Positions 45,690 through 56,900 of a stretch of DNA of 64,000 bases are shown here, one piece after another. Every line of letters begins with the position of its first letter. Position 1 is the stretch's first letter. Origin of the DNA: Luidia sarsii (taxonomy: Eukaryota; Echinodermata; Asteroidea; Paxillosida; Luidiidae); contig OX465120.1 of assembly GCA_949987565.1 (NCBI GenBank), forward strand, positions 10,761,580 through 10,825,579. Reading direction: 5' to 3'. The position numbers and the translations under genes are program-made. The notes under the pieces were generated by a model. That model did not search any database, was not told where the DNA came from, and saw only the letters and a program-made list of their open reading frames with translations.

Positions 45690-47288
45690 CGAGACGGTGG
45701 ACGAAGTGCTGAACATCCACCCGTCCTTCCTGGTCTGCTCCGGCTGCAACAAATCAATCCACGACCGCTACTTTCTGCGCGCCATGGACAAGTACTGGCA
45801 CGAGGACTGTCTGGCTTGCGACCTGTGCCAGTGTCGTCTGGGCGAGGTGGACTGTCACATGTACACCAAGGTGGGCCGGAAACTGTGCAAGAGGGACTAT
45901 CTCAGGTAGGCTCAGGAGCGGGTGACTCTGTGAGAGGAAGGGGAAGCAGTCTTTTTGTCCGCTTCCCTGCCTCTCGATCTTTGTATCTGTCTGTCTGCCT
46001 CTTTCTCTTGACTTCTCCGCGTCTCTCTCCCCTCTCTTTCTCTCTCCCTCTTCAACTCTCCCTCTTTCTCTCTAACTCTCTCTCCCCTCTTTCCCTCTCT
46101 CTTTCACTCCCTCTCACTCTCTATCCACCTCTCTCTCTCTCTCTCCACATCTCCCTCTCATCTCTTTGTCTCTCCACCTCATTCTCTCTCTACCTCTATC
46201 TCTGTCACTCTCTCTCCACCTCTCTCTCTATCTGCCCACTCTCTCTCGACGAGTCTATATTTCTTTCCCAATCCACCTCTCTATCTCTACTTCTCTCTCT
46301 CCACCGCTCTCTGCCTCCCTCTCTTTGTTATCTCTCTCCACCTCTTTCCCCCTCTCCAGCTCTCTCTTTCTATCTCCCTCTCTCCCTCCCTCTCTCTTCA
46401 CCTCTCTCTCTATCCATCTCTCTCCCTCTCTCTCCCTCTCTCTCCCTCTCTCTCCCCCTCTCTCCATCTCTCTCTCCCTCTCTCTCCATCTCCATCCCTC
46501 TCTCCATCTCTCTCTCCCTCTCTCTCCATCTCCATCTCTCTCTCCCCCTCTCTCCATCTCTCTCTCCCTCTCTCTCCATCTCCATCCCTCTCTCCCCATC
46601 TCTCCATCTCTCTCTCTCTTTCTCTCTCACTCCATCTGCCCCTCTCTCTCCCTCTCTCTCCCTCTCCATCTCTCTATTCATATCTCTCTCCATCTCCATC
46701 TCTCTATTCACCTCTCTATCCATCTCCCTCTCTCCCTCCCGCTCTCTTTACCTCTCTCTCTCTATCCATCTCCATCCCTCTCTCCCCCTCTCTCCATCTC
46801 TCTCTCCCTCTCTCTCCATCTCCATCCCTCTCTCCATCTCTCTCACTCCATCTGCCCCTCTCTCTCCCTCTCTCTCCCTCTCCATCTCTCTATTCACCTC
46901 TCTATCCATCTCCATCTCTCTCTAACCCCCTCTCTCTCTCTTTCTCCATCTCTCTCTCTCTCCATCTCCATCTCTATCTTCATCTCTCTATCCACCCCCA
47001 CCTCTCTCTCTGACTCTCTCTCTCTCTCTCTCTTTCTCCATCTCCATCTCTCTATCTCTCCATTCACCATCTTCTCCTCCTCCGTCCTGGTCTCTCAGAC
47101 TCTTCGGTCGCAGCGGCGTCTGCTTCGCCTGCAACCGTGCCATCCCGGCCTACGACCTGGCCATGACCGTCAGTCAGGATCAGGTCTTCCACCTCGAGTG
47201 CTTCAAGTGCTCCCAGTGCGACAAGCACTTCTGCGTGGGCGACAAGTACTATATGATGGGCACCAGCATCGTGTGCGAGGACCACTGA
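45690..47288 (+). CDS. LIM-only protein, LMO2/rhombotin-like, both LIM domains; start exon not found
   Basis: Transcriptional adaptor with two LIM zinc domains and no DNA-binding domain; vertebrate LMO2 bridges LDB1, TAL1 and GATA factors. Exons 45690-45905 (after ctccctccctcag) and 47099-47288 (after ggtctctcag; TGA) join in phase as ...[16 protein letters not shown]1 ligands: CSGC, HEDC, CDLC pattern (C-x2-C, H-x2-C-x2-C-x2-C) then C-x2-D in LCKRD. LIM2: [14 protein letters not shown], then C-x2-H. The pattern [18 protein letters not shown] and KHFCVGDKY match LMO2 more than LMO1/3 or LMO4. The protein stops right after the last zinc ligand (VCEDH), whereas vertebrate LMO2 has D there and a short tail. 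The N-terminal exon with the ATG must lie upstream of 45690 and I could not identify it; the frame's own upstream ATG at 45535 lies before the splice acceptor and is probably intronic. Confidence 0.92.
45960..47095. repeat. CT-rich satellite filling the LMO intron
   Basis: About 1.1 kb of ctctct with ccatctc inserts between the two LIM exons. It merges into the pyrimidine tract of the acceptor at 47098. Long Ser/Leu/Pro frames here, including one fused to the LIM1 exon in another phase, are artefacts. Confidence 0.95.
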
Positions 47289-47599
47289 GGCGGACGGACC
47301 AATCAGAGGCCCGCAAACCGTCGGAGCGATCCCTCTGTTTATCTTTTTGTGAAACTCCCCATTCTTAATATCGTCTGGACGAACAGTCAACAGGAAATCT
47401 CAGATATGAAAGGGTCTAATTCCAGCAGGACCTTTCTCAAGCAGGATTTTAACAAGACGGAAAGTTGCCTGCGTGAATTTGACGAATATACAGTGAACTA
47501 AGAGGACTTGACAGATGAAAGAAATTCTGCAAGAAGTGTAAAATTACCTGCTATTTTTTTCACGAGCGCCGTACAGAAATAACATCTCTTTATACAATG

Positions 47600-47720
47600 A
47601 AGACTAGTTGACTACTTGGGAAGGCCACCATCTTAGGGCTGGATATCTCAGATGGTAATAGCGCTGGTACGCGAAACTAGAGATCTCTACTTCAAATCCA
47701 ATGCCAGTCAAATGTCTATC
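47600..47720 (+). mobile_element. tRNA-derived repeat, single copy
   Basis: gactagttgactacttggga, gggctggatatctcagatgg, gagatctctacttcaaatcc: a diverged sense copy just after the LMO gene. Confidence 0.75.
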
Positions 47721-47782
47721 ACTATCTTCCCTGTAGATATACAGCAGTTAATGGTTGACTATTAGGGAAGGCCATCATCTAA

Positions 47783-48245
47783 GGGCTGGGTAGCTCAGAT
47801 GGTTAGAGCTCTTGCACGTTAGACCAGAGGTCTTGGGTTCAAGTCCCGGTCCAGTCAAGGGCTGGATAGCTCAGATGGTAAGAGCTCTTGCACGTAAGAC
47901 CAGAGGTCTTGGGTTCAAGTCCCGGTCCAGTCAAGGGCTGGATAGCTCAGATGGTAAGAGCTCTCGCACGCAAAACCTGAGGTCTCGGGTTCAAGTCCCA
48001 GTCCAGTCAAGGGCTGGATAGCTCAGATGGTAAGAGCTCTCGCACGTAAGACCAGAGGTCTCGGGTTCAAGTCCCGTTCCAGTCAAGGGCTGGATAGCTC
48101 AGATGGTAAGAGCTCTCGCACGTAAGACCAGAGGTCTCGGGTTCAAGTCCCGGTCCAGTCAAGGGCTGGATAGCTCAGATGGTAAGAGCTCGTGCACGCA
48201 AAACCAGAGGTCTCGGGTGCAAGTGAATCAAGTCCCGATCCAGTG
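47783..48245 (+). repeat. Six tandem 76-bp tRNA-like modules
   Basis: Unit starts at 47783, 47859, 47935, 48011, 48087 and 48163. Each has an acceptor-like pair (ggctgga with tccagtc), a D-arm gctcagatggtaagagc with the A-box, and a T-arm with the B-box ggttcaagtcc (changed to ggtgcaagtg in the last unit). The anticodon-loop position before the anticodon is C, not the near-universal T, and the anticodon stem is poor in some units, so working tRNAs are unlikely. This is a tandem amplification of the tRNA-like part of the local repeat. Confidence 0.9.
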
Positions 48246-48249
48246 AAAG

Positions 48250-48952
48250 TTTTTCTTACCATTTTTCTAAACAGCTCTTATAAGTGATTGATCAACAAAT
48301 TCGTAGTCAAGTCAAAATGTTGGGGTTTTTTCAGAGCTTAACGAGGCACCTATATAGGATCTGCTAGCGATCTTTTGCTGATTCTAGAACAAGACCCTAA
48401 AAAATAATCGTCTCGTGAGATTTCCATGGCAACGGTGCTCCACGTGTTCCTGCTTTCCACTCTCTTTCCTTCATTGACCCTGTTCGACGTTGACGTCACG
48501 TACCTCCTGAAAAGCTGGTGCCCAGCCGCACCGAGCCCGCATCCGTAGCGTTTGCGAACCAGGAAACTCCGCAGAGATCCCGACCGTGGATACCAGCGAA
48601 TTTGGTCTCCGTTAAATTTAGCTGGTATCCACCACCTCAATGCTCTTTGTGTGTGGACGGGAAGAGTTTAATGGTCGTGGATACCAGTTTGTGACGTCAT
48701 GAGTGCGGGGCCTGTTTGTTTTCACACGGAACCGGATCTGTCTAAATTCGCTGGTTCGCGGTTCACTGGTTCTTCTATAAAACACAATGCGTCAGGATGG
48801 GAACCAACGGACCGAAAGCGCATCCCAACCCGGATCTAACGTGACACAACCAGTTCCCCCTAGAAGCGCGAATTTGATCCCGACAACGAGCGCCCTCTAT
48901 AGGCCAAAAGGTTCATCTGTATAATCATTCCACCAATCCACTCTATGATTAT
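48250..48952. other. Non-coding region with an inverted ggtatcc element
   Basis: Contains facing motifs ccgtggataccagcgaattt, aaatttagctggtatccacc and cgtggataccag between about 48570 and 48700, and gatcc-rich ends near 48535 and 48870. It resembles a diverged fold-back element whose limits I cannot fix. No gene is seen. Confidence 0.45.
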
Positions 48953-49193
48953 AAGGCCCTGTACGAATCCACGGATCAGGCTCGGGCTCAGACTTCGTCT
49001 CCGTCTGACATAACCTGAAAAATCCAGGTCGTGGTTTGTCGCCGAAGGTCTGTTGGCTCGACAAGTACAGAGCATTCACCGAGAAACTGGGGCCAAACGC
49101 TTGCTTCTAGATGCCTGTGGCATGAATAGTAAAAACGGGTAAATTTGTGACCGAAGGCTAAGCCCGAGCCCAAACCTTCGTTTCGTGTACGGC
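48953..49193. mobile_element. GGCTTAGGCTCGGGC-family MITE, full-length copy
   Basis: Begins ggccctgtacgaatccacgg, runs through ggctcgggctcagacttcgt, gtggtttgtcgcc and gagaaactggggccaaacgc, and ends ccttcgtttcgtgtacggcc. This is the most complete copy and defines both termini. Confidence 0.8.
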
Positions 49194-49587
49194 CTATACC
49201 TCTGGAGAGATTCATTCATGTACACCGTTGTGCATAACTGATGTACATACTACACTGTACATAGGAAACCATAATTATATTCACGTGACAAGGTCAGGGG
49301 TCACATGAAACGGAACGCGTGTTGGAAAGCTTTGGTTTCGTCACGCAGAAATCAATGATAAGGTTTTCACTTGTTTCAGAAGGATTTTAACCCCTTTACC
49401 AATGTGGTAAGCTTTCAAACAGTTTATTTTGTAGATAATTTCCTTGGTTTAAGAAGGACAACAACAGTGATGTTGGTGGAACATTAAAGAGCCCTGAACT
49501 AAGTCGATTGTCTGATTTGGGGAAATTATTACAAGTACCTGTACACTGTATCTTGTTCGTAATATTGGCCGCGGTTTTGATAAAGCA

Positions 49588-49837
49588 CCAGGGCCCAATT
49601 TCATAGAGCCACGTAAGCGTGAAAATCTGCGAAGCAGGAAAGGTCTTGCTCATGTAAGCAGGATTACAAACTGCCGTGCGGTGTGATACCAATTGCTTTT
49701 GACTTGTATTCCACTCTTCTGTACTTAGCATGGAAGAATAGTGGAGGTCGGGTTGGGAAAGGGGGTCCTATGAATTGTGATTTTCTGTGCTTAAGCAGAT
49801 TTTGGCGCTTAAGCAGCTCTATGAAATTGGCCCCTGG
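49588..49837. mobile_element. 250-bp MITE with ccagggcccaatttcatagagc-type ends
   Basis: The left end ccagggcccaatttcataga is mirrored at the right (tctatgaaattggcccctgg) with one mismatch; interior arms gcttaagcag and gcagattttggcgcttaagc also pair. I recall similar gggcccaatttcata ends from other marine invertebrate genomes. I see no clear target duplication. Confidence 0.8.
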
Positions 49838-49854
49838 TTGCAACATACAAATTC

Positions 49855-50190
49855 AATCTATGATGGCCCCGCCGAGCTGATTATCATAATTTTGACCCAC
49901 AACTTTGTCTTTTTAATTTAGGGCCTTTGAAGTCTAATTGATGTATACATTGTAGAAGGTGTGAAGCTTGAAGACAACCTTGGGGTTCAGTGTACAATTT
50001 CATGCGCAATTTGGAACATTTTTGAGGCTTTAAATGTGGCTCTATTCAGCTGTGAAAGTGGAGGAATGCTTGCAGAAATACGGCCTGGAAGGCTACACAT
50101 TTTTGGAGGTGTTTTTTTTTCTGGGGGTAATTAGCAGAAAATCCAATCGGCTAACAACACCGAAATTGAAAAGAAATTGAGAGATGAAGG
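49855..50190. repeat. Dispersed repeat, copy without insertion
   Basis: Contains gccgagctgattatcat, gacccacaactttgtctttt, acaaccttggggttcagtgt, and ctgggggtaattagcagaaa. It is paralogous to 56195-56900, where the same sequence is split by a TIR element. Here the stretch gaagcttgaagacaacc is uninterrupted. Confidence 0.8.
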
Positions 50191-51130
50191 TCCTATCTAC
50201 AATTGGAGTATAGTTACAAGACCTTAGATACTTTCGGCTGTGGAATTTTTCGCCTCGAAAATGAGGGTTTTTGTACTGCGCTCTATGGTAGCTCGAATAA
50301 AGCGTTCTGCAAACACCATCACCGCTAAAGGTGACGAGCGCCCTCTATCAGAAATGGTTGAAAAGTGTCGGTCGAAAAGTGGTAAAACAGTCCGAACCAA
50401 TACAAAATGTGACGCGAATTTGGGAATAAAATAATTGTTTTCATCTGCGTAAATATTATGCCGATAGAAACTGTCCATGCCTTTATCGTTAATCACTTGC
50501 ATTTTAATTATCTAGACCGGTGGCTATAGACCATAGTTTTGAAAATGATTGATTTGAAAGCGTGTTTTCCCGTTTGTAAGCACGATCCCGTAACCCGTTT
50601 TCCTTAGTCAGTCGCTTGAGGGCGCACTCATTTTAAAAAAAAATAGCGGCTAAAGTTGCACTCTCACTTTCGCACGCGCGCTGCGTAAAACTTTTTATTT
50701 TTGTCGAATTCCTTTCGCTACACGGCTTGTATTCGCTCGTGACGGACCTGGAAGTGGCGTTCCGTGACCAAGGAAGTCTTGGCATGAAGAAACACACGAC
50801 AGCTCGTCTGTGTCTCCAGTTTTCAAGACCAGGGTAAGTTGAAAACTTCCAAAGTTCTATTTCGTGATAAACGGAAGACCATAGCAACGCACGAGAACGC
50901 TATGCAAGATGATGCATACATTAGTGAATATCAAATTTTCTTTAGTAAAGTGAATTAATTCTTCTATCTGAATACAAGACCATTTTACCTGAGTGGCCCA
51001 GCAATCTTGAGAGCTCAGAAACTCCTTTCTTGTAAAACATTTAGGGCCTACATCTTGAATGTAACGTTACTTTAAGCCGTTTTCGAAATGAAGGCTTAGG
51101 CTCGGGCTTAGGCTTCGGTCCTTTTCATCT
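50191..51130. other. No recognisable gene
   Basis: Mixed sequence. A donor-like ccagggtaagttg at about 50828 ends a CG-containing stretch (50650-50830) and could mark an untranslated first exon, but nothing downstream supports it. A MITE terminus fragment (ttcgaaatgaaggcttaggc) is at 51073-51122. Confidence 0.4.
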
Positions 51131-51139
51131 TCCTCGTAA

Positions 51140-51620
51140 AAAAAAATGCTCAGATGATAAGAGCGCTGGTACGCAGAATTAGAGGTCTCGGGTTCAAGTC
51201 CCGGCCCAGTCAAAGTCGAATTTGCCAATTCGTTTTCCAAACATTAAAAAAAAAAAATAATCTTCAAATTCACGGAGTCATGACCTACACTCCATCTCAC
51301 TAGAAAATAAATGATGATGTATAGGCCTACATGATCTCACCGCAAACTTTCTAGTCTAAGACGCAGTTGCTGAAACCACGTTCCTTGTTTTGGTTTTTTT
51401 TTTCGAAAAACGTTTTTTAACTAGTCTTTGCCAGGGTGGGGGTGCCAATCCAAAGCAATTCCACTGGTTGAATTGATTCTGACTGGCGCCCCCACCCCGG
51501 CAAAGACTAGTTGACTACATGTATTTCGAAAAGCCAACCATTCTAAGGTCTGGATAGCTGAGATGGTAAGAGAGCTGGTACGCAAAACCATTGGTCTCAG
51601 GTTCAAGTCCCGGTCCAGTC
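51140..51620. mobile_element. Cluster of tRNA-derived repeats
   Basis: A plus-sense tRNA-like part at about 51148-51210 (ggtctcgggttcaagtcccg) is followed by a reversed tail fragment at 51420-51460 and a plus copy at 51470-51620 (ctgactggcgcccccacccc, ggatagctgagatggtaaga, ggttcaagtcccggtccagt). Confidence 0.8.
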
Positions 51621-52504
51621 AAAGTTTTCGCAGCCAAATTTTCAATTTTGTTCAAAAGTTCCTAGTCAGTTTTCCTTGGTTTGTTTGTTTGAAAGAAAGA
51701 AAAGATGATTGGGCATTTGGGTCGTGTGAGTCATCAGTAAGCAGTTTGCAACATTTTTTTTTTTTTTGTACAGCAGCTTGGGAGTCAAATTCCTCATGGT
51801 TGTCAGAACACGGATCAGCCCATGTTCGCCCCTACCCGTCAATTTAGGGGCTATACACACACACACAACTTCTTGGTGTTGTCCCAGTTATGCATTGTCC
51901 GTCGTTAAAAAGAAAAGAAAAAAAAGAACAAGCATCGCGTCCGGCTGCCTATCACGGTGTATCGATTTTCGTCTGGGAAGTGACTTCCCTATCCGCGCGG
52001 GTTGTTTGTAGTTCGGCCTCTCTCTCCTCCCTGACAACCTCATCCCTCCCTCCCTTCATCCCTACCTCCGTCCCTCTCCCGAGTCGAACAAAGGCCTCCT
52101 ACCATCTTGAGACACAATGGGTACGTCCATTTTAGGTCTTAAAAGCCGGGACACATCCGGCATGCCGACCCATTTATTATGTTTCGGCGAGCCACCAAAA
52201 AAAAAGAAGTGGACAAGGCATCCGGAAAAGCAAAGAAACAAATCGCGGTTTCCATGTCTGAAATCCACCACTTGAGACCTCATGAATAAAGACGAGTGTT
52301 TATTTTTCCCCCCTTCTTTGTTAAAAAAGAAGAAAAAAAAGTCCGCCAGAAGTCAAACTTGTCATCCCCCGAGAGAGAGAGAGAGAGAAAAAAAAGCCCT
52401 AACAATATCAACAAGCGTTTGCGTTAAGACGCTGCGCATACACCACACCCCATCCGTGTAGTCTTTCTTCCACTGCATGGCATCACCGTCGTGCATTTAT
52501 TTTT

Positions 52505-52680
52505 CTTAAAGGCCATGTACAACATCGGTAAAAGTCAAAAGATTGCCACCGTTTGTGTGTTAGACCATTAAACATTCATTAAATAAAAGAAATCCTGTGA
52601 AGGTTTTAGCTCAAAAATGGTAATCTGAGAAAGTAGAAAAAAGTGGATACAAATTTTTTTGCAAACTGGTCACTGACTAA
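52505..52680. mobile_element. Half copy of the aggcccaatacaacattgg TIR family
   Basis: aaaggccatgtacaacatcg, gtcaaaagattgccaccgtt and gaaggttttagctcaaaaat match the left part of the element at 56309-56663. The right end is absent. Confidence 0.65.
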
Positions 52681-52919
52681 TGACCTGCAATACCTAAATC
52701 TCTCTTTTCACGAACATTCTGCTCCCCCCACCCCCACTCCCCCACAACAACCCCAAAAACAAATCCAGACCAATTAGGCCCCACGAAGACCCAGTGAGTG
52801 CCCCTATCCCCTTCTCCTTTAAACGCCATGTGTGTTTAGCTCGGCCTGCTTAAGTTCATTCCCTCTCTCCAAACCTCACACCCCCTTTTCTTCCCCGTGT
52901 TTTTGTTGGTCTTTCCTCC

Positions 52920-53185
52920 CCCCCCCCCACCTCTCTCTCTTTCTCTCTCTCCCTCTCTCTCTCCCTCCCACTCCCCCCTCCCCTCTCCCACTCTCTTTCT
53001 CTTTCTCTCTCCCCCCTCTCTCTCTCTCTCCCTCTTCCCCCTTCTCCCCCTTCTCCCTCTCCCGCACCCTCCCTCTCCCCTCTCTCCCTCTCTCTTTCTC
53101 TCCCCCCTCTCTCCTGTCCCTCTCTCTCTGTCTCTCTCCATCTCTCTCCTCTCTCTCCCTCTGTCTCCCTCCCTCTCTCTCTCCC

Positions 53186-53227
<42 letters not shown>

Positions 53228-53462
53228 ATCTCTCTCTCTCCCCCTCTCTCTCCCTCCCACTCTCCCCCTCCCCTCTCCAACTCTCTTTCTCTCCCTCTCC
53301 CTCTCTCCCTCTTCCCCTCTTCCCCGTTCTCCCTCTCCCTCACCCTCCCTCTCCCCCTCTCTCCCTCTCTCCCTCTCCCTCTCTCTCTCCCTCTCCTCTC
53401 TCCCACTCTCTTTCTCTTAACTCTCCCTCTCCCTCTTTTCCCCCTCCCCCTCTCCCCCAAAG
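52920..53462. repeat. CT-rich microsatellite
   Basis: About 540 bp of ctctct and ccctctc sequence. Overlapping frames are low-complexity. Confidence 0.95.
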
Positions 53463-53664
53463 TCCCTAAACAGTGCGGGAGGGAGTCGAGGTTTACCCGC
53501 CAGTTTAACACCCATTTAACAGGCATTGGCAAACATGGCCAAATATATTTGCCGAATGGATCGCAGTCTTGACTTGGGGGAGGAGGGCTACTGTTGCACA
53601 ATGGACACAGCGCAACGGCCTCGAGTGCTCCTTCAGCCGAACTGTTCAAATCCTCCCAATGGGC

Positions 53665-54485
53665 AGTGAGTTAGGGCATGGTTTGGCCTAGGGCATGGGT
53701 TGGCCTAGGGCATGGTTTGGCCTAGGGTATGGTTTGGCCTATAGGGCATGGTTTGGCCTATAGGGTATGGTTTGGCCTATAGGGTATGGTTTGGCCTATG
53801 GGGCATGGTTTGGCCTAGGGCATGGTTTGGCCTAGGGTATGGTTTGGCCTAGGGCATGGTTTGGCCTATAGGGCATGGTTTGGCCTTGGGCATGGGTTGG
53901 CCTAGGGCATGGGTTGGCCTAGGGCATGGTTTGGCCTAGGGCATGGTTTGGCCTATAGGGTATGGTTTGGCCTAGGGCATGGTTTGGCCTATAGGGTATG
54001 GTTTGGCCTAGGGCATGGTTTGGCCTAGGGCATGGTTTGGCCTATAGGGTATGGTTTGGCCTATAGGGTATGGTTTGGCCTAGGGCATGGTTTGGCCTAG
54101 GGTATGGTTTGGCCTACGGGTATGGTTTGGCCTAGGGCATGGTTTGGCCTAGGGTATGGTTTGGCCTAGGACATGGTTTGGCCTATAGGGCATGGTTTGG
54201 CCTAGGACATGGTTAGGCCTAGGGCATGGTTTGGCCTAGGGCATGGTTTGGCCTATAGGGCATGGTTTGGCCTATAGGGCATGGTTTGGCCTAGGGTATG
54301 GTTTGGCCTATAGGGCATGGTTTGGCCTAGGGCATGGTTTGGCCTATAGGGCATGGTTTGGCCTATAGGGCATGGTTTGGCCTATAGGGCATGGTTTGGC
54401 CTATAGGGCATGGTTTGGCCTAGGGTATGGTTTGGCCTATAGGGCATGGTTTGGCCTAGGGCATGGTTTGGCCTAGGGCGTGGAG
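53665..54485. repeat. gcatggtttggcctaggg minisatellite with two unit lengths
   Basis: About 42 units of either 17-18 bp (gcatggtttggcctaggg) or about 20-21 bp (gcatggtttggcctataggg), interspersed irregularly, with c/t alternation in gcatgg versus gtatgg. The two lengths differ by the insertion of ta in ctataggg. Confidence 0.97.
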
Positions 54486-54494
54486 GAATGGTTA

Positions 54495-54870
54495 GGGACG
54501 GTCACCAGTAACCGAGACGATGGTTACTTTTCTCATTTTAAGTCCAGTGGAAACGGACCAGTTAAATTTCCTCTCGGTCACTTTAACCCAGCCGAATGGT
54601 TACTTTTACCGGCCAACCTCTGCCCAGTAAAAGTGACCAGGTAAGTTTAACCGAGCCGATTAGTCCAGTGGAAACGCGCCACTCAGCAAAACGCGACTCG
54701 GTGTATACATGCACTGTGCACAAATAATTATTGCCAGCTCGGTTACTCTAACCATCGTCTCAGGTAAATTGACCGACTCAAAAGTCCAAGTGGGAACGAC
54801 GGTTAAATCTGACCATTGGAAATTTAACCATCGTCTCGGTAAATTTTAGTCCAGTGGAAATGCGGCTTTA
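54495..54870. mobile_element. Diverged relative of the 536-bp TIR element
   Basis: Contains cattttaagtccagtggaaa, gtttaaccgagccg and, at the right end, agtccagtggaaatgcggct, matching the 42818-43353 element end agtccagtgcggacgcggct. The left terminus is not clear. A further fragment is at 55380-55540 (cgggtaacttacccattcga, tttaaaatggcc). Confidence 0.7.
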
Positions 54871-55014
54871 GTCTTCTACCCCCCCCCCAAAACAAAAAAC
54901 AAAAAAACCTTAAAATTGCACTACTAGTAGCACAACGCACAACCCTTTAACAACATCATAAAACAATTTGAAAAATTGGCAAAGAAAACTCTTTTTGTTC
55001 TTCAAAAAAGCTGC

Positions 55015-55310
55015 ATCCACTTTGTGTGATCCCCGAGCTGCCGTAGCCAGGTTTACAACAATTATTGGTTGTTGCATCTGAACGAAATCGGAGATATATG
55101 GCAGTTAATGGTTGAATTGCTTCTGACTGGCGCCTACCCCCACCCCGGCAAAGACTAGTTGACTATTAGGGCTGGATAGCTCAGATGGGAAGAGCACTGG
55201 TACTGGTACGAGGTCTCAGGTTCAAGTCCCGGTCCAGACAAAGTTTTCTTTGCCAATTGTTAAAATTGTTCAAAAGTTCCCAGTCAGTTTTTCCTGAGTT
55301 TGTTTGAAAT
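55015..55310 (+). mobile_element. Full-length tRNA-like composite repeat (sense)
   Basis: Order: ctttgtgtgatccccgagct, acaattattggttgttgcat, ggagatatatggcagttaat, gacttctg-like part with ccccaccccggcaaagacta, then the tRNA-like module (ggctggatagctcagatggg, caggttcaagtcccggtcca) and tail tcaaaagttcccagtcagtt. The tRNA-like part lies in the 3' half, unlike ordinary tRNA-headed SINEs. Confidence 0.85.
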
Positions 55311-56194
55311 TAATGAAACACATTATTAGGGTTAGGGTTCTTTAAAAAAAAAAACACACCTGTATGGCATTCCATACAAAATGACCTGGTCAATTTTAAA
55401 CAGGCAGAAATCAGTCGGGTAACTTACCCATTCGAGCCGGGTAAGTTACCTGGGACGGGAGGAAAACTTCCCGGGCTGTCTGCACTGGATTTAAAATGGC
55501 CAAGTTACCCATTAGCTCGGTCAGTTTCCCCCCCAAAAAAGGTCCAATGCTCACTTGAAATTCCGATGGACAATTCCCCGTCGAAATTCCCTTCCATTCC
55601 CCCTAACCCCCGCCCCATTCAACAATTTTGATCGAAGCACAAAACAAACTCCCAAACCGCGTTCCCCGTCTGAATGAAAGAAAGCAAAACCTTGTAATAC
55701 GTGCGTCTAACAAAGACAGAAAGTAAGTACATGTGAATACAATTATTCACATGCATTCCGCACGATAGCTCGGTTAAGTACACACAACTTGACGCCTTCG
55801 TCCTTTTGTTAAACCGAATAATTATTGAATCATTCTGACGGGTCTAAAAAAAAAAAAAAAAAAAAAAGGAAGAGAGATCACAGTCTGTCGATATTCGGTG
55901 AAACCTCCTTTTTATTCTTCTTTTTTTCTTTCTTGGGGGGTCCATGGGATTGGGTCGGATAAATAGTTTAGCCGATCGTGAACCACAATGGGTTCCATGG
56001 TTCCCCCCCCCCCCAGTTTTGTTCTTGCAACTCTTTTTGGCCGAATAGAAGTCGTGCCTGCTCTTGGAACAATATTTACACTAGCATTGTGCGTCTCTGA
56101 TTTAGTTCGAGGCAGTAGATTTGCGCGAGGGCTCGACGAAGCCGTGTGTACGGCGTGGTCTTCGGGTTGCAGTACATATACTAAAATCAATCCA

Positions 56195-56900
56195 AGATGG
56201 CTCCGCCCAGCTGATTATCACAAAGTGTGGACCCACAACTTTTTCTTTTTAATAAGGGGGTCTTTGGAGGCTAATTAACTAATATATTGTACAGTAAGTG
56301 AAGCTTAGAGGCCCAATACAACATTGGTAAAGGTCAAAAGATTGCCACAGTTTGTGTGTTAAACCATTAAACATCCCCAAAAAGCAAGGTCTTAGCTCAA
56401 ATGGTGATCTGAGAAAGTAGAAAAGGGTAAAACAAAAACCGTCACGGTTTTTGCACCATTCTGTAGTGTAAGAAATAGTTTATGACTTGCAAGTGATAAA
56501 CTATTTGTCGATGTTTGAGTGAAGATTTCTAGGGAAGTACAGCTTCCCAGACTGTATGATTTCAACATGAGGATTCTACCATGACCATCTACAAACTGTG
56601 TAAATTAGAAGGAAATCTGTGGACATCGATGTTTTCCGATCTTCCCAATGTTGTATTGGGCCTTTAATTAAGACAACCTTGGGGTTCACTCTTCAATTTC
56701 GCGTGTAATTTGGAACATATCTGGCTTTAAATGTGGCCCTATTTTGGCTGTCGAAGTGGAGGGGTCCATCCCAAAATCCTTACAGAAATTCGGCTTAGAT
56801 GGCCACACATTTTTGGGGTGTATTTTTCTGGGGGTAATTAGCAAAAATATAATCGGCAAAGGGCACAAACATTTTTTAAAAAATCTGAGAGATGAAGGTG
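56195..56900. repeat. Dispersed repeat (second copy) split by a TIR element
   Basis: Matches 49855-50190: gctccgcccagctgattatc, acccacaactttttcttttt, then after the insertion acaaccttggggttcactct and ctgggggtaattagcaaaaa. Confidence 0.8.
56309..56663. mobile_element. 355-bp TIR element (aggcccaatacaacattgg ends)
   Basis: A perfect 19-bp inverted repeat: aggcccaatacaacattgg at the left, ccaatgttgtattgggcct at the right. The interior has gtcaaaagattgccacagtt. Its limits are supported independently by the uninterrupted paralog at about 49965-49975. Another partial copy in the opposite orientation is at 56935-57072. Confidence 0.87.

Noticed and set aside
45594..47368. 400-443-codon Ser/Leu/Pro proteins across the LMO intron
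   Set aside because: Low-complexity frames through the CT array, out of phase with the LIM exons.
47783..48245. Cluster of functional tRNA genes
   Set aside because: A and B boxes are present, but the base before the anticodon is C rather than T and stems are imperfect; tandem copies match the SINE-like repeat instead.
50650..50835. Untranslated first exon with donor ccagggtaagttg
   Set aside because: The donor is good, but no downstream exon or open frame supports a gene in the rest of the window.
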